Part shown: in pieces, positions 1-7,398 of the stretch | Numbering within the stretch: the first letter of the stretch is position 1 | Layout: the number at the start of each line of letters is the position of its first letter | From: Flavisolibacter longurius | GTDB taxonomy: Bacteria; Bacteroidota; Bacteroidia; Chitinophagales; Chitinophagaceae | Assembly: GCA_014163555.1 (NCBI GenBank) | Contig: JACJGO010000026.1 | Location: 29,434-93,433, forward strand | Length of the DNA: 64,000 bases | Direction: 5' to 3' | Notes under the pieces: generated by a model | Databases searched by the model: none | Seen by the model: the letters and a program-made list of their open reading frames with translations, nothing else | Told to the model about the DNA's origin: nothing | Translations under genes and position numbers: made by a program

Positions 1-338
1 AACGCCGCCTGACTACCAAAATACAGGCCCGCACCAATGAGCAGATAGAGTGTAATAATCCTGGCGTTTATTTTTTCGTCTTTTTTACCCTGTGCACCCA
101 AGAGGGAAATGACTAATAGACCGAGGGCTATTAGTTTAGATGTTGCAAGCGATTGAAACAATCCGGTTTGAGAAACGTTTTTCAAAAGCCTGTCGGTAAT
201 TTCAGACCGTAAACTCCATTGCTCAAAAGCGGCATAACAGAAATAGTAGAAATGAAGCAGCAACACAAAAATGCTGGCAAACCTTGTCAGGTCTATTATT
301 TTCCGTAGCCCCTGTTCGTTTTCCCCTGTAACAGACAT
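1..338 (-). CDS. mobC: Conjugal coupling protein MobC/TraG family, N-terminus (cut by window edge)
   Basis: Translating the minus strand from an ATG at 338 gives an open frame to the window edge, about 112 residues. The N-terminus carries a hydrophobic segment with HFYYFCYAAF at about residues 28-37, which fits the YWFCY-type N-terminal membrane domain of Bacteroidota type IV coupling proteins. A second hydrophobic segment lies near residues 70-80 and a third near 98-105. Such proteins are VirD4-like ATPases that deliver the relaxase-DNA complex to the secretion channel; the ATPase part lies outside the window. It starts 16 bases after the stop of the relaxase gene, in the usual mobA-mobB-mobC order. 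An upstream ATG at 343 is out of frame. Confidence 0.8.
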   Translation of the reverse strand, partial: MSVTGENEQGLRKIIDLTRFASIFVLLLHFYYFCYAAFEQWSLRSEITDRLLKNVSQTGLFQSLATSKLIALGLLVISLLGAQGKKDEKINARIITLYLLIGAGLYFGSQAA

Positions 339-353
339 AACATTGCTTTTTGG

Positions 354-1631
354 TTAAAGATTGTTGTCCTTTCGCTTTTTCTTTTTTCGCTTTTTGTTCA
401 GCAGGTTAGCCGGTATATTGTCGTGCTGTTCTTTGGTGGAGAGCAGTGCGTCCAATAGCGAGGTCGCTTGTGGTTGTGAGTGCCCCTTCTTTGGAAGATG
501 CTCTTGCGTCTTGGTACGCTCCTTAAAGGCATCTACTGAACCGCCTCTCTTTTCATCTTCCTTGTCAACTTTGTTTTCTCCCGTTTGTCCTCCCAAACGA
601 GCTTGGATAGCGGCAGCACTATATCCTTTCCCCAAATCGCTGCCGTTAAAGACACATTCGCTTTCGTTATCAACGTAGGTTAGTCCGTACACCAAGCCGC
701 CAGAATTCTGTCGCAGCACCGTGTAAATATTTTGGGCCTCAAGATTGGTCACAAACGCCTTCATGGTTACAGCTTTCTTGAGACCTTCATCAATAGCTTC
801 TTTCAGTCGTTGCTTATAGGGTTCTTTTGCAGACTGGTTAAGGAGAAATTTGGTTTCCAGATTTTTTAGAGTCGGTTGACAATGGATGGTGCTTGCTTTG
901 ATAGGTACGCCAATCTGGCTACCCTTGGCGTCCAAAATCCTGTAAGTAAGGCCGCCATTCTTGTAAACCCTGCCGCCTTCTTTTCCACGGTCGGCAATAA
1001 CATTAAACTGACGCAGAGCGGCATTGTATTCCGGCATTGAGGTAAACCGGTAGCCATTGAAAACGGCAGTGACAACATTGGTGATGGCTCTTTTCGTTTC
1101 CTGTTTTCCGTACAAGGCTTTTTCAATTTTCACAGAGGCTGTCGCATGGTTGTTTTGCTTTTGCCGCTGTGCTTTTACCAAACCAAAAATTTGCTCCAAT
1201 TCTTTCCTCGCTTTCTCTGATTGATTGCGGCCAAGGTTGTGGGTATTAATCCGGCTACCATTGTGGCGAATGGTATTGCTGACTATGTGAATGTGCGGAT
1301 GGCCGGCGTCCTCGTGTTTGTAAACCAGGAAAGGCTGTTCGCCAAAACCTACCTTTTCCATGTAGGCATTTGCCAGTTCCGTCAACCTGCCGTCCGATAG
1401 CTTTTCGGATGGGTCCAAATTGAGGGAGATGTGAATGGTCTTTGTTGCTGCCCTTTCGTTTAACTCATTCAACCGCCTGAAGCCATCCAGCTTTTGGTGG
1501 AAATTCATCTCGTGTGCTTCTCGTAGATAATTGGATGCCTGCAGGCACACCGCTTTGCCCTGTTGTACTTTAGCCTCGTTATAATTCAAGGCCGCTTCTA
1601 TCATTTTCGGGAAAGTTATTTTTGCGACCAT
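354..1631 (-). CDS. mobB: MobB relaxase (MobP-type mobilization nuclease)
   Basis: A 425-residue relaxase that should nick oriT and pilot the transferred strand. The N-terminal NYNEAK around residues 16-21 contains a likely catalytic tyrosine, and GHPHIHIV at about 110-117 is the metal-binding histidine triad of the MobP relaxase family. The C-terminal half is less conserved and ends in a lysine-rich tail. I chose the ATG at 1631 rather than a longer start at 1718: it opens with the typical relaxase N-terminus (MVAKITFP) and overlaps the mobA stop by 16 bases, consistent with translational coupling. The gene is followed by mobC. Confidence 0.9.
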   Translation of the reverse strand: MVAKITFPKMIEAALNYNEAKVQQGKAVCLQASNYLREAHEMNFHQKLDGFRRLNELNERAATKTIHISLNLDPSEKLSDGRLTELANAYMEKVGFGEQPFLVYKHEDAGHPHIHIVSNTIRHNGSRINTHNLGRNQSEKARKELEQIFGLVKAQRQKQNNHATASVKIEKALYGKQETKRAITNVVTAVFNGYRFTSMPEYNAALRQFNVIADRGKEGGRVYKNGGLTYRILDAKGSQIGVPIKASTIHCQPTLKNLETKFLLNQSAKEPYKQRLKEAIDEGLKKAVTMKAFVTNLEAQNIYTVLRQNSGGLVYGLTYVDNESECVFNGSDLGKGYSAAAIQARLGGQTGENKVDKEDEKRGGSVDAFKERTKTQEHLPKKGHSQPQATSLLDALLSTKEQHDNIPANLLNKKRKKKKRKDNNL

Positions 1632-2011
1632 TGTTCGTAAACTTGGTTCATTCGTAAACGGATTTCTTCGACTTTGCCAACCAGCGCTTTTTGCAAGCCA
1701 TCGTATTGCGTCAGCCAACTTCTAAACTCAGGTATCTTGTCAAGAATATGCAGCTTGTGTACGGCCTGATTAAAATTGTTGCCAATACCGTTCAATTCTT
1801 TTTTCAACCCCAACATCTCTTTCAGAAAGTCATCAGCCGATTTATTCCGGTAAGCGACAACAACTGGTTGTTGAAGCGCCACTTTTCGCAAATAGCTGCT
1901 AACGTTTTTTTCGGTGGTTTGTCGCTGATACCTGACGACCGTAGCCAATTCATCATCGTTCATCCTGGTTTTTACAAAGTGCTTGCGCACTTCCTTCGCC
2001 TCTTTCTTCAT
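1616..2011 (-). CDS. mobA: MobA-type relaxosome accessory protein
   Basis: A 131-residue basic protein with an N-terminal stretch (KTRMNDDEL, then a helix ending SSYLRKVAL) resembling the ribbon-helix-helix part of plasmid mobilization proteins (MobC/MobA family, pfam Bac_mob-type). The C-terminal half looks helical, with the LNxIGNNFNQ motif typical of these proteins. It would bind oriT DNA and help the relaxase. It is the first gene of the mob operon and overlaps mobB. The candidate oriT hairpin lies 74 bases upstream, the usual place for such elements. Confidence 0.8.
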   Translation of the reverse strand: MKKEAKEVRKHFVKTRMNDDELATVVRYQRQTTEKNVSSYLRKVALQQPVVVAYRNKSADDFLKEMLGLKKELNGIGNNFNQAVHKLHILDKIPEFRSWLTQYDGLQKALVGKVEEIRLRMNQVYEQWSQK

Positions 2012-2084
2012 TGCATTTTTATTTTTCTTTACCTGCTTTTTTTGCCTTCATCTCTCGCCATCCCGAAACGACTTCGGAGTGAAG

Positions 2085-2124
2085 GGCAAGATGCCCCAAA
2101 CGTGGCACGTTTGTACATCTTGCC
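2085..2124. other. Candidate origin of transfer (nested hairpin upstream of mobA)
   Basis: The 317-base interval 2012-2328 has no gene. Within it GGCAAGATG (2085-2093) and CATCTTGCC (2116-2124) form perfect 9-base arms. Nested inside, AAACGT (2098-2103) and ACGTTT (2107-2112) pair around the loop GGC. This two-tier hairpin just upstream of the mobA-mobB operon is where Bacteroidota mobilizable elements carry oriT. The nic site cannot be placed from sequence alone. Confidence 0.5.
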
Positions 2125-2328
2125 GTGTGCAAGAAGCGGCACACTGATGCCTTGGTAAAGCGCAGTGGTTTAAGGATGTTTTGAAAATGAAATTGGGTCT
2201 TAACAAAAGCATTTTAAATCAGTTCGCTGGTGATGTCTAAATACTATACCACTTCGCCCTTTTGCCTGGTCAAAATATAGCCAGCTAAAAAATAGTTACC
2301 GGCGGATAATTCTTAAGAAGTGGCGAAC

Positions 2329-2354
2329 AAAAAAAGGGGCTTTACAGCAGCCCC
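2329..2354 (-). terminator. Rho-independent terminator overlapping the radC stop
   Basis: On the minus strand GGGGCT (rc of 2349-2354) pairs with AGCCCC (rc of 2336-2341) across a 7-base loop, and seven T residues follow (plus-strand A run 2329-2335). The stem begins in the last codons of radC, so the stop codon sits in the loop. This is a classical intrinsic terminator. Confidence 0.75.
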
Positions 2355-2812
2355 TCGTCAGCAAAAGAATAATACCCTTCCGTGGAAAGTATGATGTGGT
2401 CAAGCACTTTTATGTCATGGTACTTTGCCGCTTCTTTAATCTTCATTGTCAGTTCCTCATCGGTACGGCTCGGGGTGAGGTTTCCTGATGGATGATTGTG
2501 GCTTAATACCAATCCTACCGAGAGCGATTTAAGAGCCGCTGCTAAAATCAGCCTTGGGTCGGCTACGGTGCCCGTAATTCCACCCATTGAGGCCTCGTAA
2601 AGACCTTTAACTCTTGAAGAACGGTCAAGCAGTAAAACTTTAAACTCTTCCTGCAAGTCCATTTTAGCATCGTGCCATAGGTTTAAAAGAAGTTCGTAAC
2701 AGTCTTTTGAGGTGGTAATTATAGGCCGTTCGGATGCCTTTATTTTGGTCCTGTAAACCAGTTCAACTTCGGCCACTTTTGTCCAATCCGGTTTGTTGTT
2801 TGTCTGTTCCAT
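2342..2812 (-). CDS. radC: RadC-like JAB-domain protein
   Basis: A 156-residue protein consisting mainly of the RadC MPN/JAB domain. The metal-binding motif reads SHNHPSGN with H105 and H107, and D118 follows in SRTDEE. It lacks the N-terminal helix-hairpin-helix part of chromosomal RadC, as is usual for the short versions on Bacteroidota mobile elements; its biochemical role is not settled. A good Shine-Dalgarno-like AGAAGGA precedes the ATG. The gene is monocistronic: a structured leader RNA lies about 62 bases upstream and an intrinsic terminator overlaps its stop. Confidence 0.9.
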   Translation of the reverse strand: MEQTNNKPDWTKVAEVELVYRTKIKASERPIITTSKDCYELLLNLWHDAKMDLQEEFKVLLLDRSSRVKGLYEASMGGITGTVADPRLILAAALKSLSVGLVLSHNHPSGNLTPSRTDEELTMKIKEAAKYHDIKVLDHIILSTEGYYSFADEGLL

Positions 2813-2874
2813 AAATCCTTCTTTTTAGGTGTTAAGAATTAATTACAGAACAGAACCCGCTTTCCGGCAATAAA

Positions 2875-2950
2875 GGCCATGAAGCAACGGAATAAATGGT
2901 GTCTTTAGCGGTGCGGGAAATGCTTTGTTTTATGCCGGAATTTCATGGCC
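2875..2950 (-). ncRNA. Structured leader RNA upstream of radC (radC RNA motif candidate)
   Basis: Arms GGCCATGAA (2875-2883) and TTCATGGCC (2942-2950) enclose a 52-base core (2886-2937) that recurs at 6519-6570 with about 41 of 52 bases identical. In both copies the core is flanked by complementary arms of different sequence but equal placement (2-base and 4-base joints), so at least three base pairs covary. A longer outer repeat (CGCTTTCCGGC at 2858-2868, complement at 2960-2970) extends this copy. A conserved Bacteroidota leader RNA named for radC is known; this position fits it. The structural evidence is seen directly; the identity is recalled. Confidence 0.65.
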
Positions 2951-3038
2951 GCTTCAGCCGCCGGAAAGCGAACTTTGTGGGAGGAATTAGTGAGTAGAAA
3001 ACAGTGTTTGAGTTATCTTCCCAAAGAAAAACTTTACA

Positions 3039-4112
3039 ATGTCACTATGCAGGTTGTGCAAACAAGAAGAAGCCACAAAGAAGAATTCTCACATTTTGCC
3101 CCATTTTTTGATTAAGACAGCTATCAATAAAGGTGGCAGCAAGCAAAGGGATTATGAGCTAACCTTTTCTTTCTCCCAGGATGAATTTGCAGACCTGTAT
3201 TTTGGTAGGAATATTACATTGGAAACTATTGAACAGTATAAGGGTAGAGAGCTAACAGGCGAGGAATTGGAGCAGCAAAATCCGTTTGCACAAGATTATT
3301 TGTTTTGCCCGTCTTGCGAAGTTTATTTTGGTCTCTTGGAAGACTATTATTCCAAAGAAGTTTATCAAAAGCTGTTAGCCGGAAGCTTTGGTCAAATCTT
3401 TCCAACGGGAGAAGTGCAACTGGCAACGTCGGAGAAGGTTTCAACACCACTTGTTCTTCTACACGTTTACTCCATTTTCTTTCGCTGTTCTGTGGCTGGT
3501 TATCACGGCTTTCAAATGAATTATTTTGAGCGGAAATTAAGAAAGGTTTTGCTGCATTATAAGGAAAAGGACACCGATGCTATACTGTCGAAACTGGAGC
3601 TGGAAAGCAATGACTTTACTTTTTTTCCTTTCATCAATACTTTTGCAGCCCCACCCGCAGACGATGTTACCAAAAATTTTGTCACCATTTTACATTCGGA
3701 GAAACCTTTTTTCGTTTATCTCAATAATGTCACGTTTCATCTCTATACCAAACGTTCACATGTCGGTAAAACAAAAGAGTTTTTTTATGGCATGACCGAC
3801 CTAATAGATGCAAATAAATGCGCCAATTCTCTTGACAAACCTTTTCGAGTAGTTCTTTTTAACGAAGCACAACTCAACCGCATTTTATCAATTGCTTATG
3901 AGGGCATGGCTAAAAGGCAGATGAAGTTTTTGAAATCAGCTTTTCGTAAGGTGCATCAACGCATCTTTTTCACCAGCCCTAATGAAGATTTGACAAACTT
4001 TTTTATTCATACGCTTGTGACACAAGATGCACCTCAAGGGGACCGGTATGGAAAAGAGTTTGTGGCGAAGGCTATGTACACGGTACTAAAAGCGTACTAT
4101 CAAATCCCATAG
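3039..4112 (+). CDS. Unknown protein with N-terminal CxxC...SHILP zinc/HNH-like motif
   Basis: A 357-residue protein I cannot assign. Its first 30 residues contain C4-x2-C7 followed by NSHILPHFLIK, reminiscent of the C-x2-C...SHIxP start of some HNH-like zinc domains, and a second pair CPSC lies near residue 92. The rest has no recognised motif and no signal peptide. It is the only plus-strand gene among the minus-strand mobilization and maintenance genes, lying between radC and the MutS-like gene and closed by a strong terminator. It is therefore probably cargo; a nuclease or defence role is possible but not shown. Confidence 0.7.
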   Translation: MSLCRLCKQEEATKKNSHILPHFLIKTAINKGGSKQRDYELTFSFSQDEFADLYFGRNITLETIEQYKGRELTGEELEQQNPFAQDYLFCPSCEVYFGLLEDYYSKEVYQKLLAGSFGQIFPTGEVQLATSEKVSTPLVLLHVYSIFFRCSVAGYHGFQMNYFERKLRKVLLHYKEKDTDAILSKLELESNDFTFFPFINTFAAPPADDVTKNFVTILHSEKPFFVYLNNVTFHLYTKRSHVGKTKEFFYGMTDLIDANKCANSLDKPFRVVLFNEAQLNRILSIAYEGMAKRQMKFLKSAFRKVHQRIFFTSPNEDLTNFFIHTLVTQDAPQGDRYGKEFVAKAMYTVLKAYYQIP

Positions 4113-4183
4113 GAGTTATTGAATGAGTTAGAAATCGACAATCTTCAGGCTTTCTCTTTTTTAATAACCTAAAGAACAACAAA

Positions 4184-4208
4184 GCCGCCCGTAGGGCGGC
4201 GATTTTTT
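4184..4208. terminator. Terminator between convergent genes
   Basis: GCCGCCC (4184-4190) and GGGCGGC (4194-4200) form a perfect 7-base GC stem with loop GTA, followed on the plus strand by GATTTTTT. It lies between the stops of the plus-strand 357-aa gene (4112) and the minus-strand MutS-like gene (4228). It could serve both, with the stronger T run on the plus strand. Confidence 0.7.
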
Positions 4209-4227
4209 CAAAAAATGCGTATCAGTA

Positions 4228-4542
4228 TTACTCAGAAAACAACCCTGTAACACCCCGTTTCATCGGGCCCGCTTTTGGCGCTTCTAACTGGTCACAAATG
4301 GCAACTTTATAGCCAGCCTTTACCAACTTATGCAAAGCCGTGTCAAGTGTGTAGTGCGGCAGCGATGCGCCGGCTTTAATATCAGGGTCTTGTTCTGTTA
4401 GCGCCAATGTAGTTCCGAGGATGCGGGAAACCGTTTCGGCGTCTTCGTTGAACGTTGCATAAAAGTCGCCTACACGAAAGAGAAGAACGGCTTCTTTGTA
4501 TTTTGCTTTGATGGCAAAGTATTGTTGCAATAGCGTTGTCAT
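4228..4542 (-). CDS. Stand-alone MutS domain I-like protein
   Basis: A 104-residue protein that aligns by eye with the N-terminal mismatch-recognition domain of MutS (MutS_I). It has QQYFAIKAKY, then LLFRVGDFYATF, and near the end AICDQLEAPK, where MutS has the corresponding AICEQ segment. There is no clamp, lever or ATPase domain, so it cannot work as a complete mismatch-repair protein. The mismatch-reading Phe-x-Glu triad of MutS appears here as F27-Y28-A29, with the glutamate missing. It is the last gene after DUF932 in the element's maintenance cluster and probably acts as a DNA-binding accessory protein. Confidence 0.8.
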   Translation of the reverse strand: MTTLLQQYFAIKAKYKEAVLLFRVGDFYATFNEDAETVSRILGTTLALTEQDPDIKAGASLPHYTLDTALHKLVKAGYKVAICDQLEAPKAGPMKRGVTGLFSE

Positions 4543-4562
4543 AGTAAAAATTTTAGGAAATG

Positions 4563-4584
4563 AAGGAAGGCCGTAGCCTTCCTT
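4563..4584. other. Intercistronic hairpin between DUF932 and MutS-like genes
   Basis: AAGGAAGGC (4563-4571) and GCCTTCCTT (4576-4584) form a perfect 9-base stem with a 4-base loop. It lies 21 bases upstream of the MutS-like start. On the minus strand it is followed by TTCATTTCC rather than a T run, so it may stabilise or partly terminate the transcript. Confidence 0.5.
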
Positions 4585-4596
4585 TTTCCGGTTGAT

Positions 4597-5658
4597 TTAA
4601 TTGAGAAATAAAGCATCTCCACCTTTTGCGGCAAAGTCCGTACAAAGTGCAAACGCTTTTTGCGTTTTTGTCTGCGCCGTTCCGCCGTACATTAACGACT
4701 TTAGTTTGGCTTCATCGTCTTTGTATGACTTGACGTTTTGGAAGTAGCCGGTTAGCGCATTGTAAGCGCCGAAAACCGTTCCTTTTGTCGTCTCCGTTTT
4801 TTGCGTTGGGCTGGTTAAATTGTATTCGTAAACAGCGTCACACAGGTTTGAAAACCGGGATGAAATTTCATCCTCATTTCCGGCTTGTACCTTTTGCAAA
4901 ACTTCCTTGTTTGGCGTCAGGGCAAGGATAATAAGTTTGCGCACTTCTTTGTCAGTTATCCGCACCTTCGCCCAATGGTTGAAAATGGCTTCCATTTGCT
5001 GCGACAATCCGTTGCTAATGCCCATCACTTTATGCGCTTCCTCCAATCGCTCCTTTGCATTCGCCGTGTGACGGATTTTAATGGCGTTGCTGCTATTTTT
5101 AAGCGCAGCGTTTAAGGTGTTGTTGCAAACAATGCGAACCGGCGTAAAAGCGGCTGTTATGCTACCAAAACCATCGTGTGAAGTCGTGAGGAAAAGGAAC
5201 TTTTCAATTAGGTCATCATTGGCCACCTTAATGTAACCCGGTAATTTGGCCGTGATGAAAATGCGTTCACCTTTTCCAAGTGCACCGGCTGTTTCGTACT
5301 GGATGCCGTCGCCGCCAACGATGGCGTCAAAGAAGGCAAAAGCGTCCACGTTTTGCACCACTTCATAATCCCTACCGACTACACCCAAAACCGCCTCATT
5401 GTCCGTGCGAATAGTGGCGTGATAATTCGGCACAAGAATGTTCGGTGCAATGGTGTCGGCATTGCCAAACAAATTTTGGTTGTCGTAAGTAAACAGTTTA
5501 CGTTTCTCTACCCGGTAGTTAAGTCCGGCGGCCTCCAATGCTTCCCGGCTGGTGGGGTAGCCCTGCACAATTTGCCCCAACCCGTGCCAGGCTTTTTCTT
5601 TCACGGAAAAGAAGCTGTGTTTGCCGGTTTGCTCGTTGAAATTGATGTTATGCGCCAT
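4597..5658 (-). CDS. DUF932 domain protein
   Basis: A 353-residue member of the DUF932 family (phage/plasmid-like protein), recognised from the N-terminal AWHGLGQIVQ stretch and the central LTTSHDGFGSITAAFTPVRI segment followed by NNTLNAAL. Such proteins are very common on plasmids, phages and Bacteroidota conjugative elements, near ssb and radC; their function is not established. There is no signal peptide or membrane segment. It is downstream of ssb with an inverted repeat between them, and upstream of the MutS-like gene. Confidence 0.85.
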   Translation of the reverse strand: MAHNINFNEQTGKHSFFSVKEKAWHGLGQIVQGYPTSREALEAAGLNYRVEKRKLFTYDNQNLFGNADTIAPNILVPNYHATIRTDNEAVLGVVGRDYEVVQNVDAFAFFDAIVGGDGIQYETAGALGKGERIFITAKLPGYIKVANDDLIEKFLFLTTSHDGFGSITAAFTPVRIVCNNTLNAALKNSSNAIKIRHTANAKERLEEAHKVMGISNGLSQQMEAIFNHWAKVRITDKEVRKLIILALTPNKEVLQKVQAGNEDEISSRFSNLCDAVYEYNLTSPTQKTETTKGTVFGAYNALTGYFQNVKSYKDDEAKLKSLMYGGTAQTKTQKAFALCTDFAAKGGDALFLN

Positions 5659-5737
5659 AGTGTGTTACCCAGCTTTAATTTCTATCCCGCAGGCGGTACT
5701 GCTGCGGCTTTTGTTGATTAATAAAAGATGTGGAAAA

Positions 5738-5760
5738 GCATCCCGCAGTTTGCGGGATGC
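5738..5760 (-). terminator. Hairpin/partial terminator between ssb and DUF932
   Basis: GCATCCCGCA (5738-5747) and TGCGGGATGC (5751-5760) form a perfect 10-base stem with a 3-base loop. On the minus strand the stem is followed by TTTTCC. It lies between the ssb stop and the DUF932 start and could terminate part of the transcription or protect the ssb message. Confidence 0.6.
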
Positions 5761-5768
5761 AATTGGGT

Positions 5769-6149
5769 TTAGAAGGGTACACCATCATCCGGTAATGTAG
5801 TTTCCGCTGCTCCGGCGGGTCGGCCAATAACCTCCACCTCTTTGGGCTTTGCTAAAAACTTGATGTTGCTCACATGGCAGTTCAGCGAAGCCCTTGGCTC
5901 TCCAGCCTTGCTCACATAAGGCGTTACGTAAATACGGCCGTCAAGTTCCAGCAATGTGCCTTTGGTGAGGTACTGTGCAACCTTCTCACTAATCCAGTAA
6001 GAACAGTTGCAATAGGTGGTTACTTTCACCCTTTCACCGCCTTTGGGTTTGTAGCTGTCGTTAATGGCTACCGAAAAGTTTACCACTTTCCGTTCGTCTT
6101 TCGTTGTGTTCACCGTAGCATCTGCGGTAAGTCGTCCTGTGATTGTCAT
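5769..6149 (-). CDS. ssb: Single-stranded DNA-binding protein
   Basis: A 126-residue OB-fold SSB. The start MTITGRLTADATV is followed by VNFSVAIND, and YISP-type strand residues appear as LDGRIYVTPYV. This protein would coat single-stranded DNA during conjugative transfer or replication. The short acidic tail ends in DDGVPF, the form expected for the SSB C-terminal tip that recruits partner proteins. I chose the ATG at 6149 because an in-frame extension to 6221 has no SSB character and would overlap the upstream GIY-YIG gene. Confidence 0.92.
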   Translation of the reverse strand: MTITGRLTADATVNTTKDERKVVNFSVAINDSYKPKGGERVKVTTYCNCSYWISEKVAQYLTKGTLLELDGRIYVTPYVSKAGEPRASLNCHVSNIKFLAKPKEVEVIGRPAGAAETTLPDDGVPF

Positions 6150-6187
6150 AACTGTATGTTTTAAAGTGAATGAATAAGAAAATGGGA

Positions 6188-6445
6188 TTAATGCTTTGCA
6201 CCGCAAACCGGGCAAAAGCAACGGGCCTTTTTATAGTTTTTCAGTTTGCGTTCAAAATGCCGGTCGCCTTCCTTCCAAACCCGTACAACTTCCCAATCAA
6301 TACCGGCCCGGTTCAGAGCGGCCAATAGTTTTGCACCTGCACCGGATTTGTGTTTTTTGATGCGCTGCGGAAGATTGCGCTCTACAAAACCGAGGTAGTG
6401 TTCGGCATGATGAAGTTTCGTTTTGAAGTGTATCAGATAAACCAT
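6188..6445 (-). CDS. Small GIY-YIG nuclease-domain protein
   Basis: An 85-residue protein of the GIY-YIG superfamily. The paired motifs appear as VYLIHF (residues 2-7) and HYLGFVE (16-22), with the conserved arginine at R28 and the catalytic-type glutamate at E65. The C-terminus adds a small C-x-C-x2-C cluster (76, 78, 81) that may bind zinc. It is about the size of UvrC/YhbQ-type single-domain versions. It is the first gene of the GIY-YIG/ssb/DUF932/MutS-like cluster, downstream of the second leader RNA copy, and is a common housekeeping gene of Bacteroidota conjugative elements. Confidence 0.82.
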   Translation of the reverse strand: MVYLIHFKTKLHHAEHYLGFVERNLPQRIKKHKSGAGAKLLAALNRAGIDWEVVRVWKEGDRHFERKLKNYKKARCFCPVCGAKH

Positions 6446-6508
6446 AAAACAGCTTTTAAAAGAAAAAGGGAAAAAAGAAAGCTGTTTGAAAGCGAGGCTG
6501 CACAGGAA

Positions 6509-6582
6509 GCCAAAAGGAAACGGAATAAATAGTGTCTTGTGACTTGTTGGAAAAACCTTGTTTTATGCCGTAGTCTTTTGGC
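6509..6582 (-). ncRNA. Second copy of the structured leader RNA (radC RNA motif candidate)
   Basis: Arms GCCAAAAG (6509-6516) and CTTTTGGC (6575-6582) enclose the 52-base core at 6519-6570, matching the core upstream of radC with identical internal spacing. The arm sequences differ from the radC copy but keep pairing (T-A to A-T, G-C to A-T, A-T to G-C). The proximal arm is 63 bases from the start of the GIY-YIG gene, against 62 for radC. Conserved placement argues for a regulatory leader of the element's genes. Confidence 0.65.
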
Positions 6583-7398
6583 GCTTTAGGGGTGTCTATA
6601 AGAGGCAGCCGATAGCTTTGCGCCTCTTTTTTCCCGTTTGGATTTTAAAAGCTGAAAATGTTGGAAGTCATTGCGGTATCCACTCCTTGAAGTGTCTGAT
6701 GAAAAAGGTTTGCAATTTCATCGCATCGGGCTTGCCGGCGAATGACCGACCGAGGCGGGTCGCACGGAGTGGAGTGGCTTTGTTATTCTAAAAATTTGTG
6801 GGAAGCGAAACGGCGTGCGCCGCCGCAGGGAGCGAGTGAAACCGGTAAGCCGGTTGCGAACAATTAGCGTTGCAAGGCCTTCTCTTCTGAGTCTTAAAGC
6901 TTCTGGAAAACTTTGGAGACAGAAGTGAAGGTCTTGTCTTTCATTGGTGTTTTTGATGGCTAGATGAAGTTTGATTAAGTCATCAAACAATACCGCTTTT
7001 ACAGTCTGTTGCTTTATTTTTTGGGAATCTGTCGGCATTGGGCTTGCTGTGGCCGACCGACACGTTGAGGGTCGCCGGAGTGAAGCGTTTATATTGTTGG
7101 AAAGGCGTTAGAAATAGCTGAACGTAGGCGCTCCGAAATCGTGAGGGAGTAGCGGCGAGCCGAGTGCCGCTTGGATTTTTGCAAGGTGTTCTGCCGTGAG
7201 GCACGAGCGGCTGTACGCCGGAAATCTTGAGGTTCATTTCAATTTTCTTCACCGGCGGAATTGCAGAGATTTCTTTAAACCTGGTGTCTTATTGGTACCT
7301 GAACTTGAGAAGTGCTGCACTATTTTGCTTTAAGTTTGAAGCTTTGTAAGAAATTTACCAGTGTAGAAAATATTTTTTGAAGCTATTCTCAAGAAAAT
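6583..7398. other. Gene-poor GC-rich region with a diverged repeat
   Basis: I see no convincing gene in these 816 bases; the open frames on both strands are rich in Arg, Pro and Ser and match no family. Two related segments occur at about 6723-6776 and 7035-7086. Both contain GCATyGGGCTTGC, CGACCGA, and GGGTCGC followed within a few bases by CGGAGTG, so a roughly 50-base unit has diverged between them. The right end carries the leader of acpS, for which I could not place a good promoter. Confidence 0.5.

Noticed and set aside
1632..1718. Longer N-terminus for the relaxase starting at 1718
   Set aside because: The extra 29 residues lie inside mobA and do not resemble a relaxase start.
6718..7252. 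Two overlapping minus-strand open frames of 106 and 89 codons
   Set aside because: Arg/Pro/Ser-rich, no family, no ribosome-binding site; they coincide with the diverged GC-rich repeat and look non-coding.
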